64,000 nucleotides of DNA, taken from the NCBI RefSeq assembly GCF_004323185.1, contig NZ_NAPS01000002.1, forward strand, positions 520,336 to 584,335, written 5' to 3'. The notes under the pieces were generated by a model. It ran no database searches. It had not been told where the DNA came from and saw nothing but the letters and a program-made list of their open reading frames with translations. Below are positions 46,287-55,561 of this stretch, in pieces. The number at the start of each line of letters is the position of its first letter. Within the stretch, counting starts at the first letter, position 1. The stretch comes from Westiellopsis prolifica IICB1. Lineage in GTDB: Bacteria; Cyanobacteriota; Cyanobacteriia; Cyanobacteriales; Nostocaceae. Made by a program: the position numbers and the translations under genes.

Positions 46287-47999
46287 ATGCTAAACAATTT
46301 TCTAGATCGATTGGGAGACTGGAATCCGCAATGGTTGCGCGAACTCAAAGGACGTCTGCAACTACGCAATATCATACTGACAACGATCATTTCCTTAGGT
46401 AGTCAATTTTTGCTCTTTATAGCTTTTCAAGCTCGATTACCAATTTCTCAGGATAGATTTCTTAATAATTCTAATAAGTATTGTACAGGTAAACTTTTAT
46501 ATGGATTACCGAAATGTTTATCAGATGAATTTGGCGATCCTATCATCAATTGGCAGTTGTGGTGGCTCGATTTATTTACATGGCTGAGTATTTGTGCCTG
46601 TTTTAGTCTTTTGGTGATCGGGATTTATCTGCTTATTAGTGATTTAGCTAGTGAAGAACGACGTGGAACGCTGAATTTTATTCGTCTTAGTCCCCAAGAA
46701 TCCCAAAATATTTTAGTGGGAAAAATGTTAGGAGTGCCAATTTTGCCTTATCTGGCGATCGCTTTGGTAATTCCTTTGCATGTATTATCAGGATTAACAG
46801 CAAATATTTCCTTCGGATCGATTTTAGGCTTTGATGCTGTTGTCTTAGCTGCTTGTCTATTTTATTACAGTGCAGCGTTGCTATTTAGCTTAGTTGGTTC
46901 TTGGTTAGGTGGTTTTCAAGCTTGGTTGGGTAGTGGAGTTGTTCTTGGTTTTCTACTCATAACTAAGCAGTCACTTGTTTATATCTCAACTAATTCTGCA
47001 TTTCTTTTTTTGAGATTTTTTAACCCATATTACTTTATTCCTCGGTTATCAGACAGTTATGAATTTAGTTCTACATATCTATGGAACGATTTTAATTGGT
47101 TCGTTTTACCTCTAGAAAATAGCGAGTTCATAATTACTGGTTTAGCAATTGGAAATTTCTTTTCGCTAATGTATTTTACTTGGCAAGCTTTACAGCGTTG
47201 TTTTCGTAATCCTAATGCTACTATGCTGAGTAAGCGCCAGAGTTATTTACTGACTTTTTACTTTACTATTTCATCTTTAGGGTGTGCGAATTGGCAATCA
47301 ATTATTTCGGAGAATTTTTCTTATTCATCGGTAATGAAAGATGAGCTAGCTTGCTTATTATTTTTACAGTTTTGGCTATTTTTGTACTTAATTGCAGCTA
47401 TAACTCCTCATCGTCAAACTTTACAAGACTGGGCGCGCTACCGTCACATTGCTGATCATAAGAGTTTAGGAAATCGCTATATTAAAGATTTGATTTGGGG
47501 AGAAAAAAGCCCTTCTTTGGTGGCGATCGCATTAAATGCAAGTATTGCCATAACTTTTCTTAGTTCATTAATTATTCTGGCTAATAATAACACTCAAACC
47601 AAAATGAGTGCTGTTTATGCTCTGATTTTGGCTGGTAGTTTAGCTATGCTTTATGCTGCGTTAGCCCAGCTCATGTTACTTAAAAAAACTCGACATCGGA
47701 TATTTTGGACTGTTGGTAGTCTTGGCGCTGTAATTGTTTTGCCAGTATTAATTATGCTGATGTTTTGGTCTAATTATCCTGGTAATAGCAATTTTATTGG
47801 GTTATTTTCAGTAGCAGCACCGCTTCTTGCTTTGTATACACCCGACCAAGAGTCATTATATTCTCTCGGAGTGTTATTTGTAATTTTTATGCAAGTCATG
47901 ATCACAGGATTACTGATATTACAGTTGCGGAGACAATTGCGAAAAGTAGGAGAATCTACAACGAAGGTGTTATTTGCTACCCAAAGCAACCACAGATAA
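46287..47999 (+). CDS. ABC-2 type transporter permease (copy 2)
   Basis: 570 residues, clearly paralogous to the preceding gene: MLNNFLDRLGDWNPQWLREL, RRGTLNFIRLSPQESQNI and GKMLGVPILPYL align with the same motifs, as do RQTLQDWARYRH and KDLIWGEKSPSL near the C-terminus. Multiple hydrophobic segments. The periplasmic loop is shorter than in copy 1. The pair may form a heterodimeric membrane part for one ATPase. Confidence 0.83.
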   Translation: MLNNFLDRLGDWNPQWLRELKGRLQLRNIILTTIISLGSQFLLFIAFQARLPISQDRFLNNSNKYCTGKLLYGLPKCLSDEFGDPIINWQLWWLDLFTWLSICACFSLLVIGIYLLISDLASEERRGTLNFIRLSPQESQNILVGKMLGVPILPYLAIALVIPLHVLSGLTANISFGSILGFDAVVLAACLFYYSAALLFSLVGSWLGGFQAWLGSGVVLGFLLITKQSLVYISTNSAFLFLRFFNPYYFIPRLSDSYEFSSTYLWNDFNWFVLPLENSEFIITGLAIGNFFSLMYFTWQALQRCFRNPNATMLSKRQSYLLTFYFTISSLGCANWQSIISENFSYSSVMKDELACLLFLQFWLFLYLIAAITPHRQTLQDWARYRHIADHKSLGNRYIKDLIWGEKSPSLVAIALNASIAITFLSSLIILANNNTQTKMSAVYALILAGSLAMLYAALAQLMLLKKTRHRIFWTVGSLGAVIVLPVLIMLMFWSNYPGNSNFIGLFSVAAPLLALYTPDQESLYSLGVLFVIFMQVMITGLLILQLRRQLRKVGESTTKVLFATQSNHR

Positions 48000-48414
48000 T
48001 TGAACACTTACTGTTGATGAGGCTGTGATAGACTCGATGTGTCGCGATCGCGTTTCTGGCATTCTGCACATTGATACCAACAAATAAAGAACAAACCGTT
48101 GTACCAGACGCGATATATCGCGTCTAAATTCATACCGAGATTTAGCAACGCCAAAATTTTACTAGTTATATCTGCTATCTGTACACGTAAATTTTCAAAA
48201 ATTTACGCACCAATATAAAATTTTATACATCAGCAGCTGCAACCTTAAAATTAGCTGAGAAAGTCATAAAAGTTTTCTAAATTAAATATAAGTTTCTTAG
48301 ATGGAAATCTTTAGCTAGTCATAATCTGTAGACAAATTCTTCAAGCAACAATCAATTTAAAGTTCAAATCACAGCTTTCAGAATCGATAGATCTTGTCTT
48401 GAGGAAATTTAATC
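48000..48414. other. Intergenic region with a palindrome
   Basis: 415 bp. A perfect 20-bp palindrome, AGACGCGATATATCGCGTCT, lies at 48106-48125. Otherwise AT-rich sequence with no ORF or RNA gene recognised. Confidence 0.6.
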
Positions 48415-48918
48415 ATGAATTGGAAATATTTATTGCTACCAAGTATAGCATCTCTAGCAATAGCCAGTTGGGTCAGAGAAGTTCAATCAGCTGAAACTTA
48501 TATTGCTGTGAATACTCAAACAGAGGCTGTAGTTCAGTTAACAAAATCTCAAGTTTCAACAGTTACAAAATCTGGAAATTTTGTCTCTGGAGAACACACA
48601 ACTCAAGGCACAGCTAGGATTACTACAAAAAACGGAAAATCCTTCCTAGAGCTTGATCAGTCATTCAAAACTTCCAATATGGGACCAGACTTAGTAGTAA
48701 TTTTACATCGTTCAGATAATGTAATTGGTTCAACCAAGCCACCATCATATTCCTTAAAAAAAGGAGATTACGTCATTCTTGGTCGCTTACAAAAATTTAG
48801 CGGCGGTCAAAGCTATGTCATTCCTGACAATATCAATTTAGCAGAATACAAATCTGCTGTTATCTGGTGCCGTAAGTTCAATGCTACCTTCGGCGCTGCC
48901 AAACTAAGCAATAGCTAA
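48415..48918 (+). CDS. DM13-domain secreted protein
   Basis: 167 residues with an N-terminal signal peptide (LLLPSIASLAIASWVREVQSA, cleavage near 27) and a single DM13 domain: SGNFVSGEHTTQGTARI, FLELDQSFKTSNMGPDLVVI, and the C-terminal AVIWCRKFNATFGAAKL with its conserved Cys. DM13 domains are thought to be redox-linked electron-transfer or cofactor-binding modules at the cell surface. Single gene, with degenerate genes following it. Confidence 0.82.
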   Translation: MNWKYLLLPSIASLAIASWVREVQSAETYIAVNTQTEAVVQLTKSQVSTVTKSGNFVSGEHTTQGTARITTKNGKSFLELDQSFKTSNMGPDLVVILHRSDNVIGSTKPPSYSLKKGDYVILGRLQKFSGGQSYVIPDNINLAEYKSAVIWCRKFNATFGAAKLSNS

Positions 48919-48952
48919 TAATCAACACTCAAGAACTAATAGCTTCCTCTAA

Positions 48953-49249
48953 TACAGTCAACCTGGTGCAAATATAGGTGAGGGAGCGCAACAAGCAGAG
49001 ATTGTCTTTGCTAAATCGAGTCAAACTCTGACCTGGAAGCAAGGAGATGGTAGTATTTTAGAATTTGCCGAAGCGAATGATATTCATCCTCTCTTCAGTT
49101 GTTGTGCGGGTATTTGCGGAATTTGTATGTGTAAAATAAATGCAGGTGAGGTTGCTTATCAGGAAGAACCAACTGCTGCAATTGATGAGGGTTCGGTGTT
49201 GATTTGTATTTCTCAACCGGGAAGTTCTAGGGTAGTGTTGGATATTTAG
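48953..49249 (+). pseudogene. [2Fe-2S] ferredoxin-domain fragment of an oxidoreductase
   Basis: An open frame without a start codon encodes a C-terminal plant-type ferredoxin domain. The cluster ligands C-x4-C-x2-C lie in FSCCAGICGICMC, the fourth Cys in SVLICISQP, and EEPTAAIDEGS is typical of oxidoreductases with a C-terminal ferredoxin domain. The FAD/NAD and other domains are missing upstream, where a stop codon and unrelated sequence occur. It is a 3' relic. Confidence 0.7.
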
Positions 49250-49281
49250 CTTCTGTTCAAAGAACAATAGTTGCAAGGTTT

Positions 49282-49750
49282 TTAGTTGTTTGTCCTGGTA
49301 CCAAGTCTACCTTTTGTTTGGAAAATCAAAAATATAGCAGTGATCGCAGTTGGAATCAGCAAATTGATTTCAGTAAATAGCTGAGGAACAAAGCTTTCAG
49401 ACTCGACTGTACCTCCTAACCCAATCGAATCGTTGATTAAACCATACATGGCGATCGCAATAATTGTCGTTTGTCCTAACAGATTCCAGAAATGGGTCAT
49501 GAGGATTGAAACAAAGGTAAGCCGCAGTGTAAAAACACACAGATAAACTAATCCTCCAGTCAAGCCGAAGACATTAAAAAGATCAAATTTGACAGGAAAA
49601 TGCCAGAGTCCCCACAGAAGTCCCAAAATGAGGGTGGCTTTGAGCGGGCTAAAGCGCTACTGGAATTATGGCTATTTCAATAAGAACTGAAATTACATAA
49701 AACCATATCAACGGATGTTTCTTAATGCTGCCTACAAACTGTTTGGTCAT
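49282..49750 (-). pseudogene. CPBP intramembrane protease gene with internal deletion
   Basis: On the minus strand, ATG 49750 starts MTKQFVGSIKKHPLIWFYVI, a CPBP-like N-terminus that ends at a stop (49649-49651) after 33 codons. It is followed in another frame by LKATLILGLLWGLWHFPV and the C-terminal membrane part with the H-x3-N motif (THFWNLLG). The central part with the EExxxR motif is missing. The gene has lost its middle and is frameshifted, so no active protease is expected. Confidence 0.7.
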
Positions 49751-49898
49751 TGAGATTGTTCTCTTTTCTAATAAGTCGGTTTACCTGAGAAAACTGCCAA
49801 GTGCGTCTGAACAGCGAAGGTTGAAATCAGCCGATTTCATCACTTTCTACCAAATCTAGCCCATATTAAAAATTACTATAGGAATCAATTTAATTTTT

Positions 49899-49940
49899 AA
49901 TTTTTGTTGGCGTAGACTGCACTCTGCGCCAACAAAAATT
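49899..49940. repeat. 14-bp stem hairpin
   Basis: AATTTTTGTTGGCG (49899-49912) pairs perfectly with CGCCAACAAAAATT (49927-49940) around a 14-nt loop. It lies in a gene-free stretch (49751-50364) between gene relics and a glycosyltransferase, next to the MITE-like element. It could be a repeat or a bidirectional terminator. Confidence 0.65.
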
Positions 49941-50037
49941 TACTACAGATTTATTTTCTCTTTCCTGCTCAGAGTTTCCTCTCTCTACGATTCATAAATC
50001 AAACCCGATTACTATAGAGATCACAAATCAGTTAATT

Positions 50038-50178
50038 AGGACTTACGCACACTCTACGAATTCTTGGCTTCTACCTTACGGTAGACACGTAGTGGCTTCC
50101 GCAGGTAGCCGCTAGCGCGTCTAAGGCGTCTTGGCGGTTAGATCAATTAACCTTTTTGGCAATTTTTGCGTAAGTCCT
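50038..50178. mobile_element. MITE-like element, 141 bp
   Basis: Perfect 12-bp terminal inverted repeats (AGGACTTACGCA at 50038-50049 and TGCGTAAGTCCT at 50167-50178) enclose noncoding, GC-richer DNA. The flanks are GTTAATT on the left and GTTAATA on the right, which suggests a 6-7-bp target duplication. No ORF inside. It is probably a non-autonomous derivative of an IS element with the same ends. Confidence 0.75.
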
Positions 50179-50364
50179 GTTAATATAACTGCGCTAAAAA
50201 TTCTCATCCGTAAAAAATTTATCTGAATAATTTTTATTTCGTTAATTTTAAGTATTTTTAGATTAAAATTAATAAAATTTTCTTATATTTTATATTTTTT
50301 CCTGACTTATATGTTATCAATAATCTATTTATCAACATTTTACAGATCATAGAGTCAAATACAA

Positions 50365-51369
50365 ATGTCATTAAAACTTGTCTCAGTAATCATTCCTTGT
50401 TTTAACGCAGAAAGGTGGTTGAAGGAAGCAATTGATAGCTGCTTACAACAAACTTACCCCAATATCGAAATTCTGGTGATTGATGATGGTTCAACTGATA
50501 ATTCCTTAGAAATTATCAAAACTTATGGCAATAAAGTTATCTGGAAAAGCTTACCCCATCAAGGGGGAAACCATGTCAGAAATTATGGCTTTCATTTATC
50601 AAAAGGAGAGTATATCCAGTATCTAGATGCAGACGACTACATCTTACCTGAAAAAATTTCCAGACAAGTAAATTTTTTAGAGAAAACAGGAGCCGATGTT
50701 GTTTATGGTGATTGGAGATATAAACATCATTATGCAGATGGAACAAGTTTTTTAGGGCCTATACAAATAGCCAAAACACAAACTGACATCCTTGAATCTT
50801 TACTAGCAAATTGGTGGACTGCTGTCGCCTCATTACTTTACAGAAGAAGTGCAGTCAAAAATAGCGGTGGATGGGATGAAAAGTTGTTAGCAGCACAAGA
50901 TAGAGATTTCTTCTTATCAGTAGTCATGAATGGTGCAAAAGTAGTATATCAGCCAGGTTGCTATGCAGTTTATAGAAGATACGGCAATGTGACAGTTTCC
51001 ACTTTGAGTAAATCTCGTTGGATAGAATGCCAAAATTTAGTACTACAAAAAGCACAAAATACGCTAGTACAGTCAAATAAATTGACACTGAAATATCGTT
51101 ATGCCTTAGCTGTATCTTATTTTGAATTGGCACGAGAATCATTGAAAGTTGACTATTCAATGTACCCGCGATTTTTGGAAAAAACTTTAATCTTGTCTCC
51201 CGATTTTAAGCATAAAAGTAAGCGCATAGCATATAACTTAATTCAAAAAATTTTGGGATTTCGACACACAGAAAGAATATTCTTTTTATTGTCGTCTCTC
51301 AAAAAATTGCTCAAATCACTTAATCAATTTTTGATTAACACAAAAGAAAAATTCAGTATAATATCATAA
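50365..51369 (+). CDS. Family 2 glycosyltransferase
   Basis: A 334-residue GT-A fold enzyme: VSVIIPCFNAERWLKEAIDS, the nucleotide-binding VIDDGSTDNS, and the metal-binding D-x-D in YLDADDYI; ED-type acid region AAQDRDFFLSV later. It transfers a sugar from a nucleotide sugar to an unknown acceptor, probably in surface polysaccharide or glycolipid synthesis. No other glycan genes adjoin it. The C-terminal 90 residues are basic and AT-rich in codon use. Confidence 0.85.
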   Translation: MSLKLVSVIIPCFNAERWLKEAIDSCLQQTYPNIEILVIDDGSTDNSLEIIKTYGNKVIWKSLPHQGGNHVRNYGFHLSKGEYIQYLDADDYILPEKISRQVNFLEKTGADVVYGDWRYKHHYADGTSFLGPIQIAKTQTDILESLLANWWTAVASLLYRRSAVKNSGGWDEKLLAAQDRDFFLSVVMNGAKVVYQPGCYAVYRRYGNVTVSTLSKSRWIECQNLVLQKAQNTLVQSNKLTLKYRYALAVSYFELARESLKVDYSMYPRFLEKTLILSPDFKHKSKRIAYNLIQKILGFRHTERIFFLLSSLKKLLKSLNQFLINTKEKFSIIS

Positions 51370-51477
51370 TTAAGTAGATCTGCACGAATAAAGTTAACTC
51401 GTAAGGATCGTCATTCGTAATTTGTCATTAGTTCATGATGGCTAAGTGTTGTTCTAATCTTGCATTTAGGAATACAG

Positions 51478-51651
51478 ATGAATAGTTCAAAAGTTGTCGC
51501 AATTATTACAGGTGTTTTTTCCATTATTTTAGCGATCGCCTACCTACTCCTCGTACAAATCATCGACTTTCGCGGCGAAATGAAACCGGCCCCCATCAGT
51601 GAAGCAGAACAGCCAGTATCGATAGTTACTCCCTTATATACAAACAGTTGA
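51478..51651 (+). CDS. Small single-pass membrane protein
   Basis: 57 residues from ATG 51478 (MNSSKVVAIITGVFSIIL), with one transmembrane helix to about residue 26 and a short tail containing DFRGEMKPAP. It resembles a conserved small cyanobacterial membrane protein often seen beside the xse genes. The upstream in-frame start at 51460 adds six residues with no support. Function unknown. Confidence 0.7.
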   Translation: MNSSKVVAIITGVFSIILAIAYLLLVQIIDFRGEMKPAPISEAEQPVSIVTPLYTNS

Positions 51652-51678
51652 TTGAAAACAAGCCAGTGCGATCGCTAA

Positions 51679-51918
51679 CTATTTATCATCCAAAGTTTCA
51701 ATCAACAAATCTACTTGTTGTTGTCGCTGTTGTAAAAAACTTTCGCACTCACCTAAATACTCAACAGCCTTAGCAAACTGCTCAAACACATCAGCCAAAT
51801 CCAACTCACCCGCCTCAATTTGAGCGATAATACCCTCAATTTCAGCAACCTTCGCCTCATAATTCCAAACTTCTATTTCTACAGACTTAGAATTAGAAGA
51901 ATTACTGCGCTTAACCAT
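51679..51918 (-). CDS. xseB: Exodeoxyribonuclease VII small subunit
   Basis: 79 residues with the XseB pattern: [40 protein letters not shown], helical hairpin. With XseA it forms exonuclease VII, which degrades single-stranded DNA from both ends. It lies 39 bp downstream of xseA on the same strand, so the two are co-transcribed. Confidence 0.93.
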   Translation of the reverse strand: MVKRSNSSNSKSVEIEVWNYEAKVAEIEGIIAQIEAGELDLADVFEQFAKAVEYLGECESFLQQRQQQVDLLIETLDDK

Positions 51919-51957
51919 GCAAATCTCCGCGTCCTCTGCGCCTCTGCGGTTTAAATT

Positions 51958-53190
51958 TTACTCTTTTTTACCCGTCACCCTGACTTTAACCTCACCCCGT
52001 CCCAACTGTATCACCAACTCTTGCCCCCTAGCTAATTCAGTCGCATTGCGAACAATCATCCCATTTTCTTGTCTAACCACCGCATAACCACGTTGTAATA
52101 CAGCTTGCGGATCAAGAGTTGTCAGCTTCTGTCGTAACATCTCCAAATGCTGAGTTGCTTGTTGGAGTTTACCAGATGTAATTTGCACTAATTTCTGACG
52201 TTGCCAAACCAGCATTTGCATCTGTTGCTGTACTTGCTTATCCAAGCGCAAACGCCGCAAACGTTCCCCCAATCCTTGCAGTTGATTTTCAGCTGTTACT
52301 AACTTTCTTTGCACAACCTGCTGTAAATTTACAACTCGCTGCTCATGCTGATTATATAGGTCTGTCAGAGCCGGAACAACTCGTTCAGCTGCCGCAGTCG
52401 GAGTATGCACATTCTCATCTGCAACTAAATCCACCAAAGACTCATCCCTTTGATGTCCAATTCCGGTAATCACAGGAATCGTACAATTAGCGACTGCTCG
52501 TACCACCCGCTCATCATTAAAACAAGCCAATTCCTCAACAGCACCCCCTCCCCGCGATAAAATTAATACCTCAGCCCGTCCATCACGTTCAACCCGTTCA
52601 ATTGCCTTTACAATAGAGTCTGGTGCTTGCTCACCCTGGACTGTAGCCGGAGAAAATAAAACACGTAAACCTGGATATCTGTGTCTCAAAGTCTTTTGGA
52701 TATCACCCCAAGCAGCAGCAGTCGGTGAAGTGACAACAGCAATAGTTTGAGGATGAAGTGGAAGAGATTTTTTCCTTTGTGGATCAAACAATCCTTCTGC
52801 TTCTAAGCGGTTTCGCAGTTGTTGATAACGCAACGCCTGCAAGCCCACACCAGCCGGTAAAGCTTGCCAAACAGAAAGCTGATATTCTCCGCGTGCTGGG
52901 TATAGTCGGATACTGCCCAAAATAATTAACTGCTCACCCACAGTCGGTCTTTGCATCAGTTTAGGCAATTGCCCATTCCACACCACACATTTAATTCCTG
53001 CTCCATGATCGGGATCTTGCAGTGTAAAAAATAAACCACTACGATGATTGTTAGCACTAGAAACTTCTCCAATCACCCAAACCTGTCGCAATTGCTCATC
53101 TTGTTCTAGTAACAAGCGAATGTAATCAGTCAAACCAGCAACGGTAACAGCTGTATCAGGAATTACAAACTCAGTAAAATCAGCACTCAT
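51958..53190 (-). CDS. xseA: Exodeoxyribonuclease VII large subunit
   Basis: 410 residues: an N-terminal OB-fold (VWVIGEVSSANNHRSGLFF, TLQDPDHGAGIKCVVW), a catalytic core (VVTSPTAAAWGDI, LILSRGGGAVEELACFND, PVITGIGHQRDESLVDLVAD, HTPTAAAERVVP) and a coiled-coil C-terminal part that binds XseB, ending with LQRGYAVV. A mismatch-repair and recombination-related nuclease. Divergent from recA, with 262 bp between the start codons. Confidence 0.95.
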   Translation of the reverse strand: MSADFTEFVIPDTAVTVAGLTDYIRLLLEQDEQLRQVWVIGEVSSANNHRSGLFFTLQDPDHGAGIKCVVWNGQLPKLMQRPTVGEQLIILGSIRLYPARGEYQLSVWQALPAGVGLQALRYQQLRNRLEAEGLFDPQRKKSLPLHPQTIAVVTSPTAAAWGDIQKTLRHRYPGLRVLFSPATVQGEQAPDSIVKAIERVERDGRAEVLILSRGGGAVEELACFNDERVVRAVANCTIPVITGIGHQRDESLVDLVADENVHTPTAAAERVVPALTDLYNQHEQRVVNLQQVVQRKLVTAENQLQGLGERLRRLRLDKQVQQQMQMLVWQRQKLVQITSGKLQQATQHLEMLRQKLTTLDPQAVLQRGYAVVRQENGMIVRNATELARGQELVIQLGRGEVKVRVTGKKE

Positions 53191-53388
53191 TCGATTTTGG
53201 ATTTTGGATAATTTATTTTTTGGTGTTCCCTAAATAGCTAAACGAGAATTAACAAATGTCTTGTAAATAAACGTAAAAATATGCCTATAGTAGCGCTTGA
53301 CGAGGCGCATAGCTAATACATACTGCATAATAACCAAGATAGAGTAGTTCGCACTATGTAGCGATTAGCCACAAAAAAATGTCAAAAT

Positions 53389-53402
53389 AGTATATCTGTT
53401 CT
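53389..53402 (+). promoter_or_regulatory. Candidate LexA (SOS) box upstream of recA
   Basis: AGTATATCTGTTCT, 50 bp before the recA start, matches the cyanobacterial LexA pattern RGTACNNNDGTWCB reported for Anabaena at all but one position (T for C at position 5). The location in the recA promoter region supports it. LexA in some cyanobacteria does not control SOS genes, so binding is inferred. Confidence 0.5.
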
Positions 53403-53452
53403 ATAAATCTTCCCAAGCAACACTCCCTAAATCCATATATATAGAGGTAGGA

Positions 53453-54532
53453 ATGGCTGTTAATACTGATAATGCAGGCAAGCAAAAAGCGCTCAACATG
53501 GTACTCAACCAGATTGAGCGTACTTTTGGCAAAGGAACAATCATGCGCTTGGGCGACGCCACCCGGATGCGGGTAGAAACCATCTCTAGTGGGGCGCTGA
53601 CTTTAGATTTGGCTTTAGGCGGCGGTTTACCCAAAGGTCGAGTGATTGAAATATATGGTCCAGAAAGTTCTGGGAAAACGACATTAGCACTACACGCCGT
53701 TGCAGAAGTGCAAAGAAATGGTGGGATTGCTGCTTATGTTGATGCTGAACACGCCTTAGATCCTACCTACGCCGCAGCTTTAGGTGTAGATACAGAAAAC
53801 TTATTGGTTTCCCAACCAGATACGGGAGAATCAGCATTAGAAATTGTTGATCAACTCGTTCGTTCAGCAGCAGTAGATATAGTCGTCATTGACTCGGTAG
53901 CAGCCCTAGTTCCCCGTGCAGAAATCGAAGGCGATATGGGCGATGCTCACGTTGGTCTTCAGGCAAGATTGATGAGCCAAGCTCTCCGTAAAATTACTGG
54001 CAATATTGGTAAATCTGGCTGCACAGTCATTTTCCTCAACCAGTTACGACAAAAAATTGGTATCAGCTACGGAAACCCAGAAACTACAACTGGTGGTAAT
54101 GCACTTAAATATTATGCTTCGGTACGCTTAGATATCCGCCGGATTCAAACCTTGAAAAAAGGAACCGAGGAATTTGGTAATCGCGTTAAAGTCAAAGTTG
54201 CGAAAAATAAAGTCGCGCCACCTTTTAGAATTGCAGAATTTGACATCATTTTTGGTAGGGGTATTTCTACCTTGGGTTGTCTTGTGGATTTGGCAGAAGA
54301 AACTGGTGTTATCAACCGTAAGGGAGCATGGTATAGCTACAATGGCGACAATATTTCCCAAGGTCGAGATAACGCCATTAAGTACTTAGAAGAAAAAACA
54401 GAATTTGCTGAACAAATTAAGCAGCTAGTCCGGGAAAAACTAGAAAAAGGAGCTGTTGTTTCTGCTAACTCTGTCAGCAAAACAAGCGAGGACGAAGAAG
54501 AAGATATGGATGATGCTTCTGAGGAGGAATAG
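53453..54532 (+). CDS. recA: Recombinase RecA
   Basis: 359 residues. Walker [10 protein letters not shown] (69-77), [11 protein letters not shown], Walker [12 protein letters not shown], the L1 and L2 DNA loops ([35 protein letters not shown]) and an acidic C-terminus ([14 protein letters not shown]). It forms filaments on single-stranded DNA for homologous recombination and LexA cleavage. Start ATG 53453. A palindrome array follows the stop. Confidence 0.98.
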   Translation: MAVNTDNAGKQKALNMVLNQIERTFGKGTIMRLGDATRMRVETISSGALTLDLALGGGLPKGRVIEIYGPESSGKTTLALHAVAEVQRNGGIAAYVDAEHALDPTYAAALGVDTENLLVSQPDTGESALEIVDQLVRSAAVDIVVIDSVAALVPRAEIEGDMGDAHVGLQARLMSQALRKITGNIGKSGCTVIFLNQLRQKIGISYGNPETTTGGNALKYYASVRLDIRRIQTLKKGTEEFGNRVKVKVAKNKVAPPFRIAEFDIIFGRGISTLGCLVDLAEETGVINRKGAWYSYNGDNISQGRDNAIKYLEEKTEFAEQIKQLVREKLEKGAVVSANSVSKTSEDEEEDMDDASEEE

Positions 54533-54546
54533 TATTTGTTGTTTAT

Positions 54547-54762
54547 TGAGACCCGCCTGCGATTGAAATCGCAGTCTCATAGTAAAAGTCTGCTTAAAGC
54601 AGACTACTTGATAAAATCAAGTCGTATTTATACGACTTGTGCTATTAGCTAAGGGTTTAAACCCTTAGTATATTGAAAAAATAGGGATGTTCTCCTTATT
54701 TTGTAGAGATGTGCCATGGCACGTCTCTATAAATTTGTATGAATGACGGAGGCTTCACGCCT
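54547..54762. repeat. Array of short palindromes between recA and tsaB
   Basis: At least six different hairpins occur in about 180 bp: CTGCGATT-GA-AATCGCAG (54557-54574, inside TGAGAC/GTCTCA arms), AGTCTGCTT-A-AAGCAGACT (54587-54605), ACTTGAT-AAA-ATCAAGT (54606-54622), AAGTCGTA-TTTA-TACGACTT (54619-54638), the perfect CTAAGGGTTTAAACCCTTAG (54649-54668), and AGAGATGTGCC paired with GGCACGTCTCT (54705-54728, one mismatch). A weaker AGGC/GCCT hairpin ends the array. No ORF. Confidence 0.85.
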
Positions 54763-54799
54763 GTTAAAATAAATCAAGTTATTTGCTTTCTCTACTGAA

Positions 54800-55432
54800 T
54801 TGGAACATCTTGACCCCAAACGATACGGATTAGCGTTGCACACTACAACCCCTGAATTGGGTTTGGCAATTAGTAACTTTGCTGGAGATGGGCGTTCTGC
54901 TGTCTGGAATTTGGAACGTGAGTTATCCAGTCTTATGCATCAATACTTAATAGAATTTATTAAACCCCAAACTTGGGTAGACTTGGGCTTTATTGCTGTA
55001 GCTAAGGGACCAGGTGGTTTTACTGGAACTCGAATTGGGGTAGTTGCTGCTAGGACTTTGGGACAACAGCTAGAAATTCCTGTATTTGCTATCTCCACAT
55101 TAGCAGCAGTAGCTTTGTCACAAGCAAACAAGAGTGTGATTGCTGTACAAATGGCGGCACAAAGGGGTCAAATTTTTGCTGCTATCTATCAATCTGCACC
55201 TGATGGTTTGGGACTCCAAGTGTTATTACCAGATACTGTATTCACCCCAGAAGCATGGCAGAAAAAGTTAGCAACCTGGAATAGTGATTATCAGCTCGTT
55301 GAAGCAAAATCAGAATTAGCTGCAACAGTGACAAGCATTTTGCAGCTAGCGTATCTGGAATGGCAAGCAGGAAAGCGTCTTCATTGGTCAGAAGCACTTC
55401 CATTCTACGGACAGCATCCAGTCGAGATTTAG
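54800..55432 (+). CDS. tsaB: tRNA threonylcarbamoyladenosine biosynthesis protein TsaB
   Basis: 210 residues of the TsaB/YeaZ family: ALHTTTPELGLAISNF at the start, VAKGPGGFTGTRIGV in the centre and ISTLAAVALSQ. TsaB pairs with TsaD and TsaE in t6A37 modification of ANN-decoding tRNAs. The start is TTG 54800; no ATG or GTG is available in frame before the conserved region. Confidence 0.9.
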   Translation: MEHLDPKRYGLALHTTTPELGLAISNFAGDGRSAVWNLERELSSLMHQYLIEFIKPQTWVDLGFIAVAKGPGGFTGTRIGVVAARTLGQQLEIPVFAISTLAAVALSQANKSVIAVQMAAQRGQIFAAIYQSAPDGLGLQVLLPDTVFTPEAWQKKLATWNSDYQLVEAKSELAATVTSILQLAYLEWQAGKRLHWSEALPFYGQHPVEI

Positions 55433-55561
55433 GTTAATATAATTATTCTGAGCGATCGCACAGAAGTTTACAGCTAAAGTCGGTTAAAAGGCGACTGCTC
55501 AGGTTTTAACCCATTAAAATGAGTTTAGGCTTTGAGGCGAAAATTGATTTACGGCTGGAAA

